NCBI RefSeq assembly: GCF_022539315.1
Contig: NC_066337.1
Span: forward strand, 1,550,001-1,614,000
Source: Serinus canaria
Lineage: Eukaryota > Chordata > Aves > Passeriformes > Fringillidae
Direction: 5' to 3'
DNA length: 64,000 nucleotides
The translations under genes were made by a program, and so were the position numbers. Below are positions 44,508 to 58,067 of the stretch, piece by piece (position 1 is the first letter of the stretch; each line of letters opens with the position of its first letter). Under the pieces are notes generated by a model. That model was not told the DNA's origin and made no database searches. It was given only the letters and a program-made list of their open reading frames with translations.

Positions 44508-44907
44508 GATTAACATCCTGCTCTTGGGACTGGCATCCTGCTCTCCATGGAACATCCCACTCTCAGATTAGTATCCTGCTCTAAGATTAGCATCCTGATC
44601 TCAGATTGGTATCCCACTCTAAAATTAACAGCCTGCTCTCAGACTGGCATCCTGCTCTTGGATTATCATCTCTGGTTTTGGATTAGTATCCCTCTCTAAA
44701 ATTAACATCCTGCTCCTGATTTAGCATCCCAGATTTAGATTAGCATGCAACTCTCAGATTAGCTTCCCACTCTTGGATTAGAATCCTGTTCCTGATTAGC
44801 ATGCCAGACTTAGTTTAGCATGTGACTCTCAGATCATCATCCCACTCTCAGATTAGCATTGTGCTCTCAAATTAACGTCCTGCTCCAGGTTTAGCATCCT
44901 GCTCTCA
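44508..44907 (+). repeat. 19-bp minisatellite, about 21 diverged copies
   Basis: The consensus is near GATTAGCATCCTGCTCTCA. Copies vary between 17 and 21 bp and are strongly diverged, so the array is old. Its last copy (TTTAGCATCCTGCTCTCA) merges without a gap into the 49-bp array. Confidence 0.9.
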
Positions 44908-45874
44908 CAGCAGCATCCCTGTGGACACAGTGGCACTGTGAGCCATCCTGCTGTCACAGCAGCATCCCTCTGGACACAGTGGCACCGTGAGCCATCCTGC
45001 TGTCACAGCAGCATCCCTCTGGACACAGTGGCACTCTGAGCCATCCTGCTCTTACAGCAGCATCCCTGTGAACACAGTGGCACCGTGAGCCATCCTGCTG
45101 TCACAGCAGCATCCCTGTGGGCACAGTGGCACCGTGAGCCATCCTGCTGTCACAGCAGCATCCCTCTGGGCACAGTGGCACCGTGAGCCATCCTGCTCTC
45201 ACAGCAGCATCCCTCTGGACACAGTGGCACCGTGAGCCATCCTGCTGTCACAGCAGCATCCCTCTGGACACAGTGGCACTCTGAGCCATCCTGCTGTCAC
45301 AGCAGCATCCCTCTGGACACAGTGGCACTGTGAGCCATCCTGCTGTCACAGCAGCATCCCTCTGGACACAGTGGCACTCTGAGCCATCCTGCTGTCACAG
45401 CAGCATCCCTGTGGGCACAGTGGCACTGTGAGCCATCCTGCTGTCACAGCAGCATCCCTCTGGACACAGTGGCACTCTGAGCCATCCTGCTCTCACAGCA
45501 GCATCCCTGTGGGCACAGTGGCACTCTGAGCCATCCTGCTGTCACAGCAGCATCCCTGTGGGCACAGTGGCACTGTGAGCCATCCTGCTGTCACAGCAGC
45601 ATCCCTCTGGACACAGTGGCACTCTGAGCCATCCTGCTCTCACAGCAGCATCCCTGTGGGCACACTGGCACTGTGAGCCATCCCACTCTCACAGCAGCAT
45701 CCCTCTGGACAGAGTGGCACTCTGAGCCATCCCACTATCACAGCAGCATCTCTGTGGGCATAGTGGCCCGTGAGCCATCCCACTATCACAGCAGCATCCC
45801 TCTGGACACAGTGGCACTGTGAGCCATCCCACTATCACAGCAGCATCCCTATGGGCACAGTGGCACTGTGAGCC
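44895..45874 (+). repeat. 49-bp minisatellite, about 20 copies
   Basis: The unit is CATCCTGCTGTCACAGCAGC, ATCCCTCTGGACACAGTGGC, ACTGTGAGC. Variant sites are CTCTGGAC/CTGTGGGC, CACTGTG/CACCGTG/CACTCTG and CTGTC/CTCTC. The rightmost five copies use CATCCCAC in place of CATCCTGC. The unit starts with the 19-bp array's motif, so it probably arose from that array. It creates a repetitive minus-strand open frame of no coding value. Confidence 0.95.
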
Positions 45875-47902
45875 CCATTCCTCGCCTGCCACCTCCTGCT
45901 CCTCTCGTGATGGTTCCCCGCACCCTACACACGTGTGCTGCCCACAGGATTGCTGGTGTTCCCTGCTGGAATGATACTGAGACGTGCAGAACAAAACCAA
46001 TCCCAGCGAATTCCTGCAGTGCTGGCCTAGTTAGCCCATTCCCAGCTGTGAGCTAATGCTGCTGCCCCAGGAGAGCCCCTGGAGACAGCTCTGCTTGGAA
46101 GAAATAACTCGATTAAAAAATAGCGCATCAGTTCAGGGTCAGAATTGGTGCAGCCCTGTAATTAGAGCCTGAATTTCAGAGATTAAATCCTTTAAGGCCA
46201 GCTTTCAGTAGCTCTGTTTAATTACTCCTCGCATCTCCCAGTCCTGTCTTCACAGAAAGGACCATGTCAGGACAGCTCCTGCTCCATCCCTGAGGTTTCC
46301 TGCTTGTTGATACTTTTCTGCCTAATTCCTGAGGCTGCACCATTTCTTGACAATCCAGGCAGGTTGGCAGCAAAGTCCTGCCTGTCCCTGCTGCAGAGGT
46401 CAAGCTGTGCAACTCCTCCAAAGCACGTTGGGTGGTCCCAGGGCATCACGGGGATCCACAGTAGGATGGCGTTGGGTGGGGAGGAAAGGGAGAACCCAGT
46501 GCTCTGGGAGGTGCCTCTGGAAGAGCTGAAAAAGTGGCTACAGGTTCAGGAAACATTCTGGAGCAAGGATTTCTGTGCAGAGGCTCCTCAGATTGGGCTG
46601 CTCCATTTCCTGGCATTGTTGGTGTCTGTCTCAGCTCTCCAGACAGCACTTGGAGTTATTTGGCTGGCGCAGAGGCAGCAGGAAGAGTGGGAGAGGACAA
46701 TTGCAGAGATTTGAAAAGTTTCCTTTTTGGAATGAAGGATTCTGCTACAACTGAACTGAACTGAAAAACAATTGATTTGGGCAGACCTCCCAGGGACAAA
46801 ACCAGTTCATCCAATCCCACACACCCTGGGTGTGCCTGTGGCCCTTGGCGTCGCTGGACCTGGATGCCTCCTGTGATGTGCTGTGACGTGTCTCGGTGCC
46901 CGAGAGCCCCGGGCTCTGTCCTGGGGTCGGAGCTGGAAGGTTTGAGGGGATTGTGTCCATTAACACAACTGAAAAAATGAAACAGGAGCCATTCCCAGCC
47001 AGCTCCCAGCTTTCTGTGCAGCCTCTCCCGTTTTCCCGTCTCCCCTGAATCCTTTCTGATTTCTGCTGCTTTGCAGGCTCCGGGAGGAGCAGCATTCCTG
47101 GGATGTGGGTCGAGGCAGCAGGACCCCCCCCCCCGCGAGCCCCCGGCACCAGGACACCCCATGTCCCTCCACTAATCCATTGCTGCGGCGAGAGCACCCT
47201 CTCCTGTCTCAGCTCTGCCTGCCTGTCTCCTGCTCCCTCCCCTGGCAAATGCCAGGACCGAGGCTCCATCACATCCTGGGGTGAGGCCATGGGGACAGCG
47301 ACACAACAGCCCAGTGCCCACACCCTGTCCTGGCCCAGTGTCACCCAGGGACCTCCTGACAGCAGCACAGACAGCTGTTTAGGAGGACCAGGGGAATATT
47401 TAAGTAAAAAACAATTTCTAGGAGAGGTCTGTTATAATTACTAATTAGATTGGGTTATAATTATCTCTCTTTGAAACCCCATACCTGCCTCAGAATAGCT
47501 CCAGTTCCTCTTAACAATTAACAGAGAAAGTCTTTTACGACACACCAGGTGATTACATCGCAGTCACAGCCTCTGTGGCCAACCCTGCCTTATTAAAGAA
47601 GGGCTGATATTTACAGAAGAACATTGTGATCAAATTAGACTAAAATTAACCAGAGTAAATTAAGAATAAGAGGGTTTCTTTCATCTGCTTCCCTTTATTT
47701 TCTGCCACAGAATTGCCTCTGGGTTGGTTATAATGCTCTGTGTGTTGATTGTGGTATTTGACTGGGCAAAAAACCCACAAAAAGTGGCAGTAATTCATTT
47801 CTCTGGTTTGCCTCAGAGTGAAATCTGCATTCACATCTCCTCACTCATCCACCTCCTCCTGCTCCACGAAAGCTCAGGCTTGAAGCCTGCCATAGCTCAA
47901 GG
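45875..47902. other. Intronic DNA, nothing specific recognised
   Basis: Unique sequence. A C-rich run lies at about 47126. An AT-rich repeat-free stretch at 47440-47660 with GGTTATAATTATCTC might be regulatory. The minus-strand open frame at 46745-47368 has no recognisable similarity. Confidence 0.45.
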
Positions 47903-48000
47903 AGCTCCCAAGCACAGGGTGGGGTTATTGGGTGTCTGTGCAGGGCCAGGATCTGAACTCCTTGATCCTTGTGGATCCCTTCCAGCTCAGGATATTCTAT
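47903..48000 (+). mobile_element. CR1 LINE 3' terminal fragment
   Basis: GGGTGTCTGTGCAGGGCCAG, GATCTGAACTCCTTGATCC and GGATCCCTTCCAGCTCAGG, ending ATTCTATGA. It is the same subfamily as 30113-30256. Confidence 0.8.
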
Positions 48001-48045
48001 GAAACTACAGGGCCAGAACCAAACCTCTGGTGTTTCAGCTCTCCC

Positions 48046-48424
48046 AGCTTCAGTGAGCTGAGCTTGTCTAGTCTGGAGAAAAGGAGACTCAGAGGTGACC
48101 TTATCACTCTGAGCAACTTCCTGAAAGGTGGCTGTAGTCAGTGGGGTTGGTCTCTGTCTCCAGGAAGCAAGTCATCAAACAAGAGGACACAGCCTTAAGC
48201 TTTGCCAAGGGAAATAGAGGTTGGATATTAGGAAGAAGTTTTTAACAAAAAGGGTGATTCTGGAATGGCTGCCCAGGGAGGTGGTGGAGTCCCCATCCCT
48301 GGGTGTGTTTAACAAAGCCTGGATGTGGCACTGGGTGCCAGGGTTTGGTTGAGGTGTTTGGGCTGGGTTGGACTCAATGATCTTGAAGGTCTCTTGAAGC
48401 CCAGTGATTCTGTGATTCTGTGAG
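48046..48424 (+). mobile_element. CR1 LINE 3' fragment (older subfamily)
   Basis: CTAGTCTGGAGAAAAGGAGA, CTCAGAGGTGACCTTATCAC, GGATATTAGGAAGAAGTTTT and GGGTTGGACTCAATGATCTT, with a GTGATTCTGTGATTCTGTG tail. It is nearly continuous over 380 bp. Confidence 0.92.
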
Positions 48425-51125
48425 TTCTGTGAATGAGCTCTGCCTGTGAGTCTCTGCCATGCCTAGAGCATCCCAAAGTGCTCATCCCACACTTCCTGCT
48501 CAGGGCACGGCTTTGCCCAGAGCAATAGCAGAAATGGGGTGGATTTCCCCCAGCGATCCTAAACCCAACCCTCACTCACATTTAACACGCAGCTTAATAG
48601 CTCCAAAACCAGGGCTGGTGCTCAGCATTACCAACAATCATCCAACGAGGAATTGGGAGATTTTTTTAGTAGCAATGGGCCAAACAAAATAATCATCAGG
48701 TGGTTAGAGGGTTTTTCATTTATTTTTCAGCACCAATGGAATTACTGGTGAGCAGAGAGTGGTTTCTGGGAGGGCCAGCTCTCTCTGTAGGGCTCCAGAA
48801 AATGGATGATCAGACTTTTGGCAGTGGCAGTGTGGGGTGGGTACATGGACTGTTGCTTTTCTTCTCCTGAGTAGGAAGCCAAATCATCCTGAAGAATAGT
48901 GTGGCAGAGGCTGCTGGAGGGAATGAATAGCAGAGTCTCTGACCCAAGCCTTTGGATAAATCATCCTGCCAGATCAAACCCAAGAATCTGACAGGCTTTG
49001 GAAATTGTGTCTTATTACAGTTTCACCAGCTTCTCCACCTTTACCTGATTGCTTCAGCCCTAATCCCCAGATCAAAGCCCCACTGAACATGTGGCCGTTA
49101 TTGCATCTTTAGCCACTCCTGGTTTTTCCTTAATCCAGGAGCTCCACCCTAGTTCTGGTTTAGCCTTCCACCAGCAGTTCCTGCAGGCTGAGCCTCCATC
49201 CAGGCAGCTCCACTTTGAACTGGAATTCCAAGCTGGCCTCTAGATGGGCAAACCCAGGCCACGAGCAGGGAGTGGTGGCACTTCTGCAGTGCCAAGGACA
49301 CTGTTAATAGAGACAGTGCCATCGGCGTGGGAGGGACATGGACACAGGGCACACTTCCCATGGGCTTTGGGAGATACTTTGGGAAGATGCAGCAGCTGGG
49401 ATGAAAGAAAGGTGCAGCAGTTAGAATGAAAAGTTTATCAGTGAACAGGCCAAGATGCTCTTTTTCCTCCTTGGTTTCAGTGGAAGACACTCATGTGAAG
49501 TTGTTGATAAGGTTTTAAGCTTTGTCCTCCTCTTTCCTCCATTTATTTTCTCCAGAGAGGAAGAAAGAAAAGAAATTACTGAGTTAAATTAGGTGAATAA
49601 CTTCATTTTTCAGGCTTTTTTGCCACTGAAAAACTGAAAAAATTCCATCTTGTCTGTCCAGAATGAAATGTTGGAGTTTATTGTTCATTCTATGCAGGCA
49701 TGATGAGTTCTGATGGGGTTTTGCCTGCTCCTCTCAGTGCCTGCAGAGCTGGCAGTCAGCAGGGACCCCTGCCCTCCTCATGGGGTGACAGGACTGGAGG
49801 GGCTGGCAGTGTCCATTGGGGACACGTGTGATACTTCAGTGGGTGCCAGGGTGGAGGGACAGGTACCAAGGGGGAGGTGGGAAGGGCAGAATCCTCCAAG
49901 GGTGTTGGTGCTGCTCCCATTCCTGCACCCCTGCACTCATTTCCCCTGTGGTCTGGCAATGGCTGTGTTAGAGGATTTCCCCCCTGCAGCTCATGCCCTG
50001 GGGAATCAGAGAAGGAAAGTGGGTGTTCTTTATTCACATCACATCTGAATATTCGTGAGAGCTGTGAATTATCCAGCTGTGCCACCTGGGCAGGACTGGG
50101 ACGTCTGCCTGGAGCCCCACCCCATTCTTCCAGCAGCCTTGCTGCAGTGAAGGAGAAAATTAGCAGCACTTCTTTTGGGGACACTTCCTTCATCCAAATC
50201 ACTTTTGAAATCTGGCGTGTGTTGGGTGTTTTATTTGCAGACAGCACACAGGGTTTGTTGGGAGCAGGCAGCCACCTCAAGCCAGGTTTCTAAATCTATT
50301 CAACCCATTTGAGGATCCAACAAAGGAGAAACCAGCCCTGCTCCAGGCAGGGCAGAGCTGAACCCCCATGTCAGGTGTTGTCCCTGCCCTGCTCCTCTTC
50401 CTGCCTTTGCATCAGTGCAGCACAGCAAACGGTGAATTGAATTGGTACAAAATGAGCCCAGGGCAGGAGCAGCAGCGTCGTTTTCTCAACTGGAATGAGT
50501 CATTTTTTTCTGAAGTATTCCTGCTCTCCTGACCTCACAGTGTTGCTCATCCTGGTCAGGATCTCCAGATGATCTTTGCAGCTCACTGTCAGCTCTAATT
50601 GCTCTCTGCTTGGGCCCCAAACATGGACAAGAGCAGAGCAAGGACAGAGGAATTGCTGTGTTGATCCCTGGCTTTGCTAGGGCACCTGATGGCCACTTGA
50701 ACACTCCTCTTGGACAAATGGGAACCGTCATCCCTTTCTCTTTGGGGGTGCTGGAGAACAAAACCACCACAGAAATAACAAACCAATGACTGCCTCAGGT
50801 GGCAAATCCCAGTGTCAACCACAGTCCTAATGAGCTCCTGTGAGCTCCCCGATAGGAGCTGGCAGGACTTGGCATGGCCAGGATGAGCCACAGCCTGGGA
50901 AATCATGGAATGATGCCGGTGGGTGGCACAGTGTGAGGGAGGGACCTGCAGGGACAGCTCTGTGTGTGCAGCAAAACCGCAGGCTCTGAGGATCCTCCTG
51001 GTTTTGCACTGCGAGCTGGCATGGTGCTGGTTCCAGCCCTGGAGTGCAGTGACCAGGGCTGAGGTGGCCACTGGCACTTGCTGGTGTCTCTCCAGCAGGT
51101 GGAGGTGGCACCTGTGTCCTCAGCA
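48425..51125. other. Intronic DNA, nothing specific recognised
   Basis: Unique sequence of about 2.7 kb without a recognised repeat or exon. Confidence 0.5.
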
Positions 51126-51154
51126 CAGTCCCAGTACTTTGGTACTTGGGACTG
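51126..51154. repeat. 12-bp inverted repeat with one bulge, 4-nt loop
   Basis: CAGTCCCAGTAC, loop TTTG, then GTACTTGGGACTG, which pairs throughout apart from one extra T. A further GGGACTG follows directly, so the right arm is partly duplicated. Confidence 0.9.
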
Positions 51155-54100
51155 GGACTGTGAGTCCATCACGTCTGTGCTCCCAGAGGACCCACCTGAA
51201 CCTGCAGCATATTCCTGCCCATGAATCCCACAGAGCTCCCCAAAAACCAGTGCCAGTCCATCATTTCCCACACAGATAAGGCTTTCCCTCCCTTCCATGG
51301 CTGCAGATGGTGTGAATGTGCTGGCAGTGCCACAGCCAGGACCCCGGAGTGGGCCGTGGGTGCTCTCCCAGCATGGAATGCAGTGGGAACAGCCCCATGT
51401 CAGTGGCTGCAGTGACTGGAGCTGGACAGCCCAACAAAAGCTCCTCAGTGTGTTTTTTTCCCCTCAAACAATCCTCCAAACAAGCTCTGGCACAAGGGTG
51501 GCTGTTTGCAGACATGTATAACCCTTTTTATTTCAGCTGGGTTTGTTTGGGAAGTGGCTGCTGTGAGGCCCTGGGATGAGGCTCAGAAACAGCTGCGCTG
51601 CACAAGTGGCACTCCAGAATCAGATGTCAGGTCCCCAAAGCCTTGAGACTGCATGAAGGAGTGAGGGAATTTCTAGTGAAAATAAAGCTGCTTTGCCTCT
51701 GTTATTGGTGGAGCATGCCAGGGTCATGTTCTGAAGCTTTGCAGCACTGAACACGAGCATTGTGTTGGTTTTCCAGTGATGAAAAGCTCTGCTCCTCCTC
51801 GCCTCCGATGGCTTTGGAATCTGGGCTGGGAGAAGAGTGAGAGATGATGTGACAAGCAGGGTACAGCTGCTGTGGGTTTGGTGACACTCAGTTTGCTGGC
51901 AGATGTTCTCCCCCATCCCTTCTGCACTGCAGAAGCCGAGCAAGGCTCTCTCTTAACCAATCCAAGACCCTGGGAGCTCTCTTGGCAGTGCCATAGGCTC
52001 CATTTCTGGGAAGGGGGTCTCTCCTTAGGTGGACAGCTGTGCCCTGCATTCCCTGACCCCTCTCTGGGGTGGAAAGCAAAACTCAAGGTGAAGGGACCTT
52101 TTTGTATGAGGTCACTTTGCCCAGACTGCAATGCCCAGCCTGGCACCAGCCCAGGGCTCCTGCCAGAGGCAATTCAAGAGCTGTGCTGAGTCAATCCACC
52201 TTTCCCCCTCCTTTCCATCTGTCTTTCCGAGGTCCCCCTCCCCCGGTGTCAACACAAGCTTAATGAAAATGCAGCAGATGTTGCTGTGATTTCAATTTAC
52301 TCAAGATTTTAACCTAATGCAAATAGTAGTTTGCATCCAGCTGTGACAAGGCAACCTGTGCTGAGGCCCAACATCCCTGCCTGCAGCTCTCCTTCCTGTC
52401 CCATGGCTGGCATGGCAGTGACTTCCAAAAATCTTCTCCAGGAGGTTGTCTTTGGACCTGCCCTGACCCAGAATGTGCAACAGGCCTTGCAGCAACTCCT
52501 GGTGAGGCAGAGGTGGGATCTGTGGGAGAGCACTGAGCACTGCTGTGGCCTGGGTGGAAATATTTGTGTGTGTTTTGGAGGTTTCTCATGAAATGGAGGA
52601 ATAATTGAGAACAGCAGTCAATAGTGAATGATTTATCTCCCAGACTGAGCTTTGCTCTCCCCCTTAGGATTGCAGGAGCCAACTATGATTTCCTGACCTT
52701 ATCTCCTCTCTGAGTGTGTAAACAACAAACCAACTCCTCTGTTGCTGCCTGGAGCAGCTGGAACATAGTCACAAGCTGATCTGGTTGGTTTGTTTGTTTG
52801 TTTGATGGGAAACAAACACCTTCTCCTCTGCCTTGTATTTTCACCACCAGAATCCCTGTGTGTGGGCAGAGCTCCCTGGTCACTGTGGTACCACCAGGTC
52901 CGTGACCACCATCCTCCCCCAGCACATGCAGTGCCGTGGTCACAACACGCCTGGGAGGCTCTCTGTGTATGGAGAGCACCCACAGCTCACCCCCAACACT
53001 GCCCCCCATCTCTGAAAAATTCTGTACCATTCACAGCCCTCAGGGCCAAAGCTCTTCAGCACAGGAGGAATGGACCCAGGGAAAAAACAAATTCACATTC
53101 TGGTCTTCACCACCTTCCACTTCTCAAAAACAGATGGGAACAGGAGACAACCATGTGCTTGCAGAGCCAAAGCAGTGGTTTGCCTACTTGTGAGACACTT
53201 TTCAGACGGCTTTGGTGGTCTGCAGCCCAAAAAAGGAATGGCATCCCAGTCCATACATCCCTTCCCAGAGACTCCTGCAAGCCCATAGTGGACTGAGATG
53301 GGCACAAGGGAAAGGAAAATCTTGTGTCACTGGAAAAAACATCCTGCATTTCCCCCTGGAGCAAAGCAGGGGAGGAAGAAGTGTGGTCAGTGTGGAGCCC
53401 ATCAGAAATCTCAGCCTGATTAGGAGCAGTGATCCCCTGACACGGAGCAGCAATTTGCAGGCACCATTAGCCCACGCCAGAGAGACAGGGATGCCGAGAA
53501 TGTCCTATTTTCCACACCTCCGGAATGCCACACGACTCGTGAAGGATAAAAATAATTAGCTGGAGCATCTCAGGAATAACTGACAAGTACCCAGGGGCTG
53601 GGAGCTCCCCCAATGTGCTGTCCTCATCTCCAGCACTTTGAAAGAGAGAACTTTGCTGAGAGCCGGTTGGGGCCACGGATGCTGCCGGATCCGTGGGAAT
53701 GGGATGGGCTGACGGGAGCTCAGAGAGTCACTCCAGCCTTCACACAGGGCCCTGCTGTGTCTGCAGGGGCTGCATCCTGTGCTGCTGCCCCTAAATCTGC
53801 TGCTGCCAGAGGAGGTTGGTCACACAGGGACAAGCCAGGCCTGGCTGTCCCCTCCTGCTGCAGTAGAACTTGGATCCTGCCGTCTCTTCCCTCCTTCATC
53901 GAGCCCTGAGCAGCCTCTCTGCTTTTGAACCTCGTGGTATTTTCTAATTATTAGGATTGTTAAATGGCACTATCAGGCTGTCATGAATAATGGTGAGGGT
54001 TCAGGGACAGTGCTGGGAACTCGCTCCACAGGCTACAGGGGTGAGTGAGGAGCTCAGGAAGGAGCTTTGCATCACTCCCCTGCCTTCCAAGCCCACATGT

Positions 54101-57100
54101 CCAGACAGGACGTCATCCTTTCCAGCCAGTTTCCCTCCAACCACTACTTGGATCCTCCTTCTCCCAGCTTTTTGCCTCTTCTTCCTCAGTCTCTTCTATT
54201 TAATCCACCACCTCCAGGCCTGCATGCCCTGTCTGTCTGGTCAGGCACAGCTTGTCCCAAAATGAGACCTCACAAAATGATGGAGCCAGTGGTCCAGAGC
54301 TGGGTGACTGACTGGTTTTCCATTGCTGATAAACTCACTGGGAGCTGTTTGTTGTGTGAGTCAAAGCTGAGAAAGCATTCCAGCTGGGACAGGGCAGCAG
54401 AGGGCTTTATGTTCCTGAAAAAGGCCAAAAATTTCACATGAGCCTTTCCAAAATGAAAGGCTAGGCAGGGAAAAACCCAAATCCTGTGTTTTGATGTCTT
54501 CCAAACCTCTCCTTTTGTGCTAACTCAGCACTTCTTGTTTAAAATAAAAACAACCTAAATTCCTGAGTAGATTTTCTTTCCATTCCCTTCCCATCCAGCA
54601 CAGTTTCTGTCCTGCCTTCTCCCTCCAGCTGTGACAGAGCAAGGCTCTGTCCTGTCCCTTGGGCCACCCAGCTTTGAGCTTCCTCATTTCTCTTCCCTTC
54701 CTCTTCATTTCAGCAGCCAGGATCTGACTGATTAAACCCTCAGGAGGCAGGAGGGGGATGGTGATGGCCGTTTTGGGTAATGCCAGTGGCACTTCTCTCT
54801 GTGCCCCCCACCAGGGAAATCCATCTCCCCAGAACAGGAGCACCCTGGGGCTCCAGCCCAGGGGTACAATGATGGTGTTGATTTATCATTTATGGGTTTA
54901 TTATATGTAAATTTTGGGATCAATTTGTGATTGAAGCTGAGAAAGAGCTCCTCATGCACTTGGACAGTGGGAATAAATGGGAAAAGGTCTGGTAGAACCC
55001 CTCACAGTGGGGTTTCCCATGGAATCAAAAGCTGATACTCCATTACCAACAGCAGCCTCACCTCCCAGCTTGTTCTGTGTCCTTGGAGGCTCCTTTGCTG
55101 TGACTGAGCAGGGTCATTTCTGCTGCAATCCAGGTGAGCAGGATCTGGGTGTGGTGGGATTGGTGAGCAGGATCCTGGTGTGGTGGGAGCTGGGATTGGT
55201 GAGCAGGAGCCAGAGCTGGGGTGTCATTAGTGCTGTCCTGATTGCTTTGTGCATGTCTCAGTCTAAGGAGGGGAACAGCCCTAGGGGAGCTGCTGCTTCT
55301 CAGCCCATAACATTTCAGAGGTGCTGGATAGAAAACCATAATGAGAACTGCCAGAAAAGAGAAACAATAAAAAAAATCAAGCAAAAAAGTCAGAAGGAAA
55401 CACAACTCTTTCTGCTGCACAAGCTCCTGGGAGCCATCACTCAGACACCTGATGCTCCCTCCCTTGCTCTTTCCTCGCCTCATTTCCCAGGTCAGGCCAA
55501 ACCTGCTCAGATTCACCATCACCTTTCAAGAGGAACGAGACCAAAACATTTCCCCTATTGACATGTTCTTGCCTTTTTTTTTGCTATTGATTCCTTAATT
55601 AAAAAAGAATAAAATTCCACCAAAGCAGACATTTCTCCGAAACACTCCATCAGTCAAAATAAATTTAAAAAAAAAAGAAACAAAATCAATATCCTATTAA
55701 AAAAAAAAAAGAAAACCAAACACATTTGGGAGCAGATTTTGGAGCAGCCCCAGGTAGTACATCTACTCCCTTCTCTAACGAGTTCTGTTTGCTCTGCCTT
55801 CCCATGCTCTCCAGTTCCTCTTATCTTCACTGGCATCCTTTCCTCTGGGCTTTTCCCACAAATCCCACCATTTCTGGCAGGGTTGTCACTATTTCTAGAG
55901 GGTGAAGCCCGGGGAACCTGCCTGTTTCCCTGCAGGGTCCAGTACACAGGCACCATGTCCCTAAGGATGAGTGACACCTCTGTCTTTGTGCTCCTGTCAA
56001 AGAACAACCTTTGGTGAATCATGGAGGCAGAGCAAACCCCAAGCCAGTATTCTCAGGATCCTTGTGTCATGGCTTTAAGCAGGGTTCCTGCTTTTCCAGC
56101 CCCATTTTCCTGCTACTATGCAATTTGCAGGCTCTCTGGGAATGCTGTATTAATGGCTCTGGCTCCATGGGGATGCCTTCACAGAGGGACTTGACTGTGA
56201 ACAGCCACCCCAGGGGATTCCCTCCGAGCAGAGGTTTAAAGATTTGGATAATTTATCTTAAAATGGGGCTATGCTAATGGTCTGTGCAGGATGAATTATC
56301 CTGGGAAAGGCTGCGAGACTGGAGGGCAGACAAGGGCACTAAAGTGTCTGTGAGGCTGAACCTTTTCCCTGTGGAGCTGTACTGCTGCCTGATAAGGGAT
56401 TCAGACCAAACCCAGACATGTGTCAATGCAGGGACATTGGGATTGATCGTGCTCCATCCTGGGCAGGCTAGGTTTGGTTTGCTCTGAAATGTGTGGCCCA
56501 GCCACGTTGGAGATAAGGAATTGCACTGCATTGATCAAACTCAGCTGATGGATGCTGGATTCATCCCTGGGGGTTTGCTCAGCCCTCACTGCAGAGCAGC
56601 TGAAGGTCTGCAGAGCCTGTGACCTCTGCAGCTCAGGGACACGTCCCTGGTGTCCAGCAAGCTCCCGTGGGACCTGCCACAGCACCAACAGTGGCTCGGT
56701 CTGTTTGATCTTTGAATGCTCTGCACGGTGCTTAAAGCAGAGCAGGGGATGTTCCTTGTTTGCCAGAGCTGGATGCCCAGTTCCAGCTGCCCTTTTCCCT
56801 GAGGAGATGGTCAGCATGGCCTCCCTGGCATTCCCGTGTTCTGAATCAGGGACAGGGTTTAGGACCTGTCCAGCACAGCAGTGGGAGGATGTGGGCTGTG
56901 AGGCCTGAGGTGGCTCAGGCCAGGTGTGTGACCTGCTCCCAGGTGTGTTGAACAGGGAGTGTTTAAATCTGGCTGGAGCTACCACAGGTGGGTGAGTCCA
57001 GCTGTTTGCAGGCCTGTGGTGCTGGGGAGAGGGGAGGGAAGCAAACCACTGACAGATCTGGGACATGGGATTAGTCACTAATTGATGTATTTTATTTATT

Positions 57101-57384
57101 ATTTCTGGTGGGGTCTTACACCTGGGAGGGTTTGGCTGGTACCCAGATGAAAGCTCCCAGCCCAGCCCTTCCTGCCTCGTCCATCTCGGTGCCACCACAA
57201 GGCAAGAGCAAAGCACTGGATTTCCATGTCCCCGTGGGGCTCCCTGGTGTGAGCTGCCCTCGATTCCTCTGCAGCAGCACAGCCAGGGATCTGAGTGGGA
57301 ATGTCTCCTGGTGGAGTGCACAGCCTGTTCCTGCCAAGGAAGGAGGGATCCAAGAACTTCCAACTGACCTGCAAAAGAGAGTAT
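51155..57384. other. Intronic DNA, mostly unique
   Basis: About 6 kb with no recognised exon or CR1. Minor features are a TTTG run at about 52790-52805, a two-copy tandem repeat at 55134-55215, and A-rich runs at 55664-55711. A 320-codon minus-strand open frame (56401-57363) has no recognisable domain. Confidence 0.5.
55134..55215 (+). repeat. Short imperfect tandem repeat, 2.5 copies
   Basis: GTGAGCAGGATCTGGGTGTG and GTGAGCAGGATCCTGGTGTG begin successive copies of 29-36 bp, followed by a partial third copy at GTGAGCAGGAGCC. Confidence 0.85.
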
Positions 57385-57580
57385 TCACAGAATCCAACAA
57401 TGGAAGGAGTTGGAAGGAACTTTAAAGTTCATTTCATTCCATCCCCTTCTGCCATGGCAGGGACAACTTCCACTACCCCAGGCTGCTCCCAGCCCTGTCC
57501 AGCCTGGCCTTGGATACTCCCAGGGATCCAGGGGCAGCCACAGCTGCTCTGGGCATCCTATGCCAGGGCTTCACCACCAT
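57385..57580 (-). mobile_element. CR1 LINE 3' terminal fragment
   Basis: TCACAGAATCCAACAATGG, GAGTTGGAAGGAACTTTAAA and AGGGATCCAGGGGCAGCCAC, truncated after CCTATGCCAGGGC. Confidence 0.9.
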
Positions 57581-58067
57581 GGCCTGGAAAGGGACAGATC
57601 TGTCCTGGTCGTCCTTTGTTTCCAACAGCCACAGCACAGACATGAGCTGTAGGCAACACCCCCCATCCTCCTCTGGTCCCACGTTAGCCCATCTCCATCA
57701 CAGTCACCATGCTCTGAGGTCTTGGGAACCTCTCCATCCCTCCAAACTCAGTCTGTGCTGATGTCAGGTTCTCAGCACATGGGAACAAGGATCCATGCCC
57801 AAGGAAGGGCAGTTGGGTCAAGAAATTGTCTCATCAATCCTGCAGAGGGAGGTAGGAGCTTTCCCAGCCCTGGTGGGCCCATCCCAGCATGTCCATGGAG
57901 AGTAGCACAAGGCAACAGCCTAAAAACCCTGGGGAACTCCACCCTTCCTAGTGACCCAAATTGAACAGGTGTGAAAAACCTTCGTCCTTTTCTTCAGTTT
58001 GATCCTGGCTGTGCAAACAGCCAAGGACAGAGAAACCACAGGGACAGATCCTTCCCTGGGAGGGAGG

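Noticed and set aside
56401..57363. 320-codon minus-strand open frame, one of the longest in the window
   Set aside because: No recognisable domain, low-complexity composition, no splice or promoter context. GC-rich intronic DNA yields such frames by chance.
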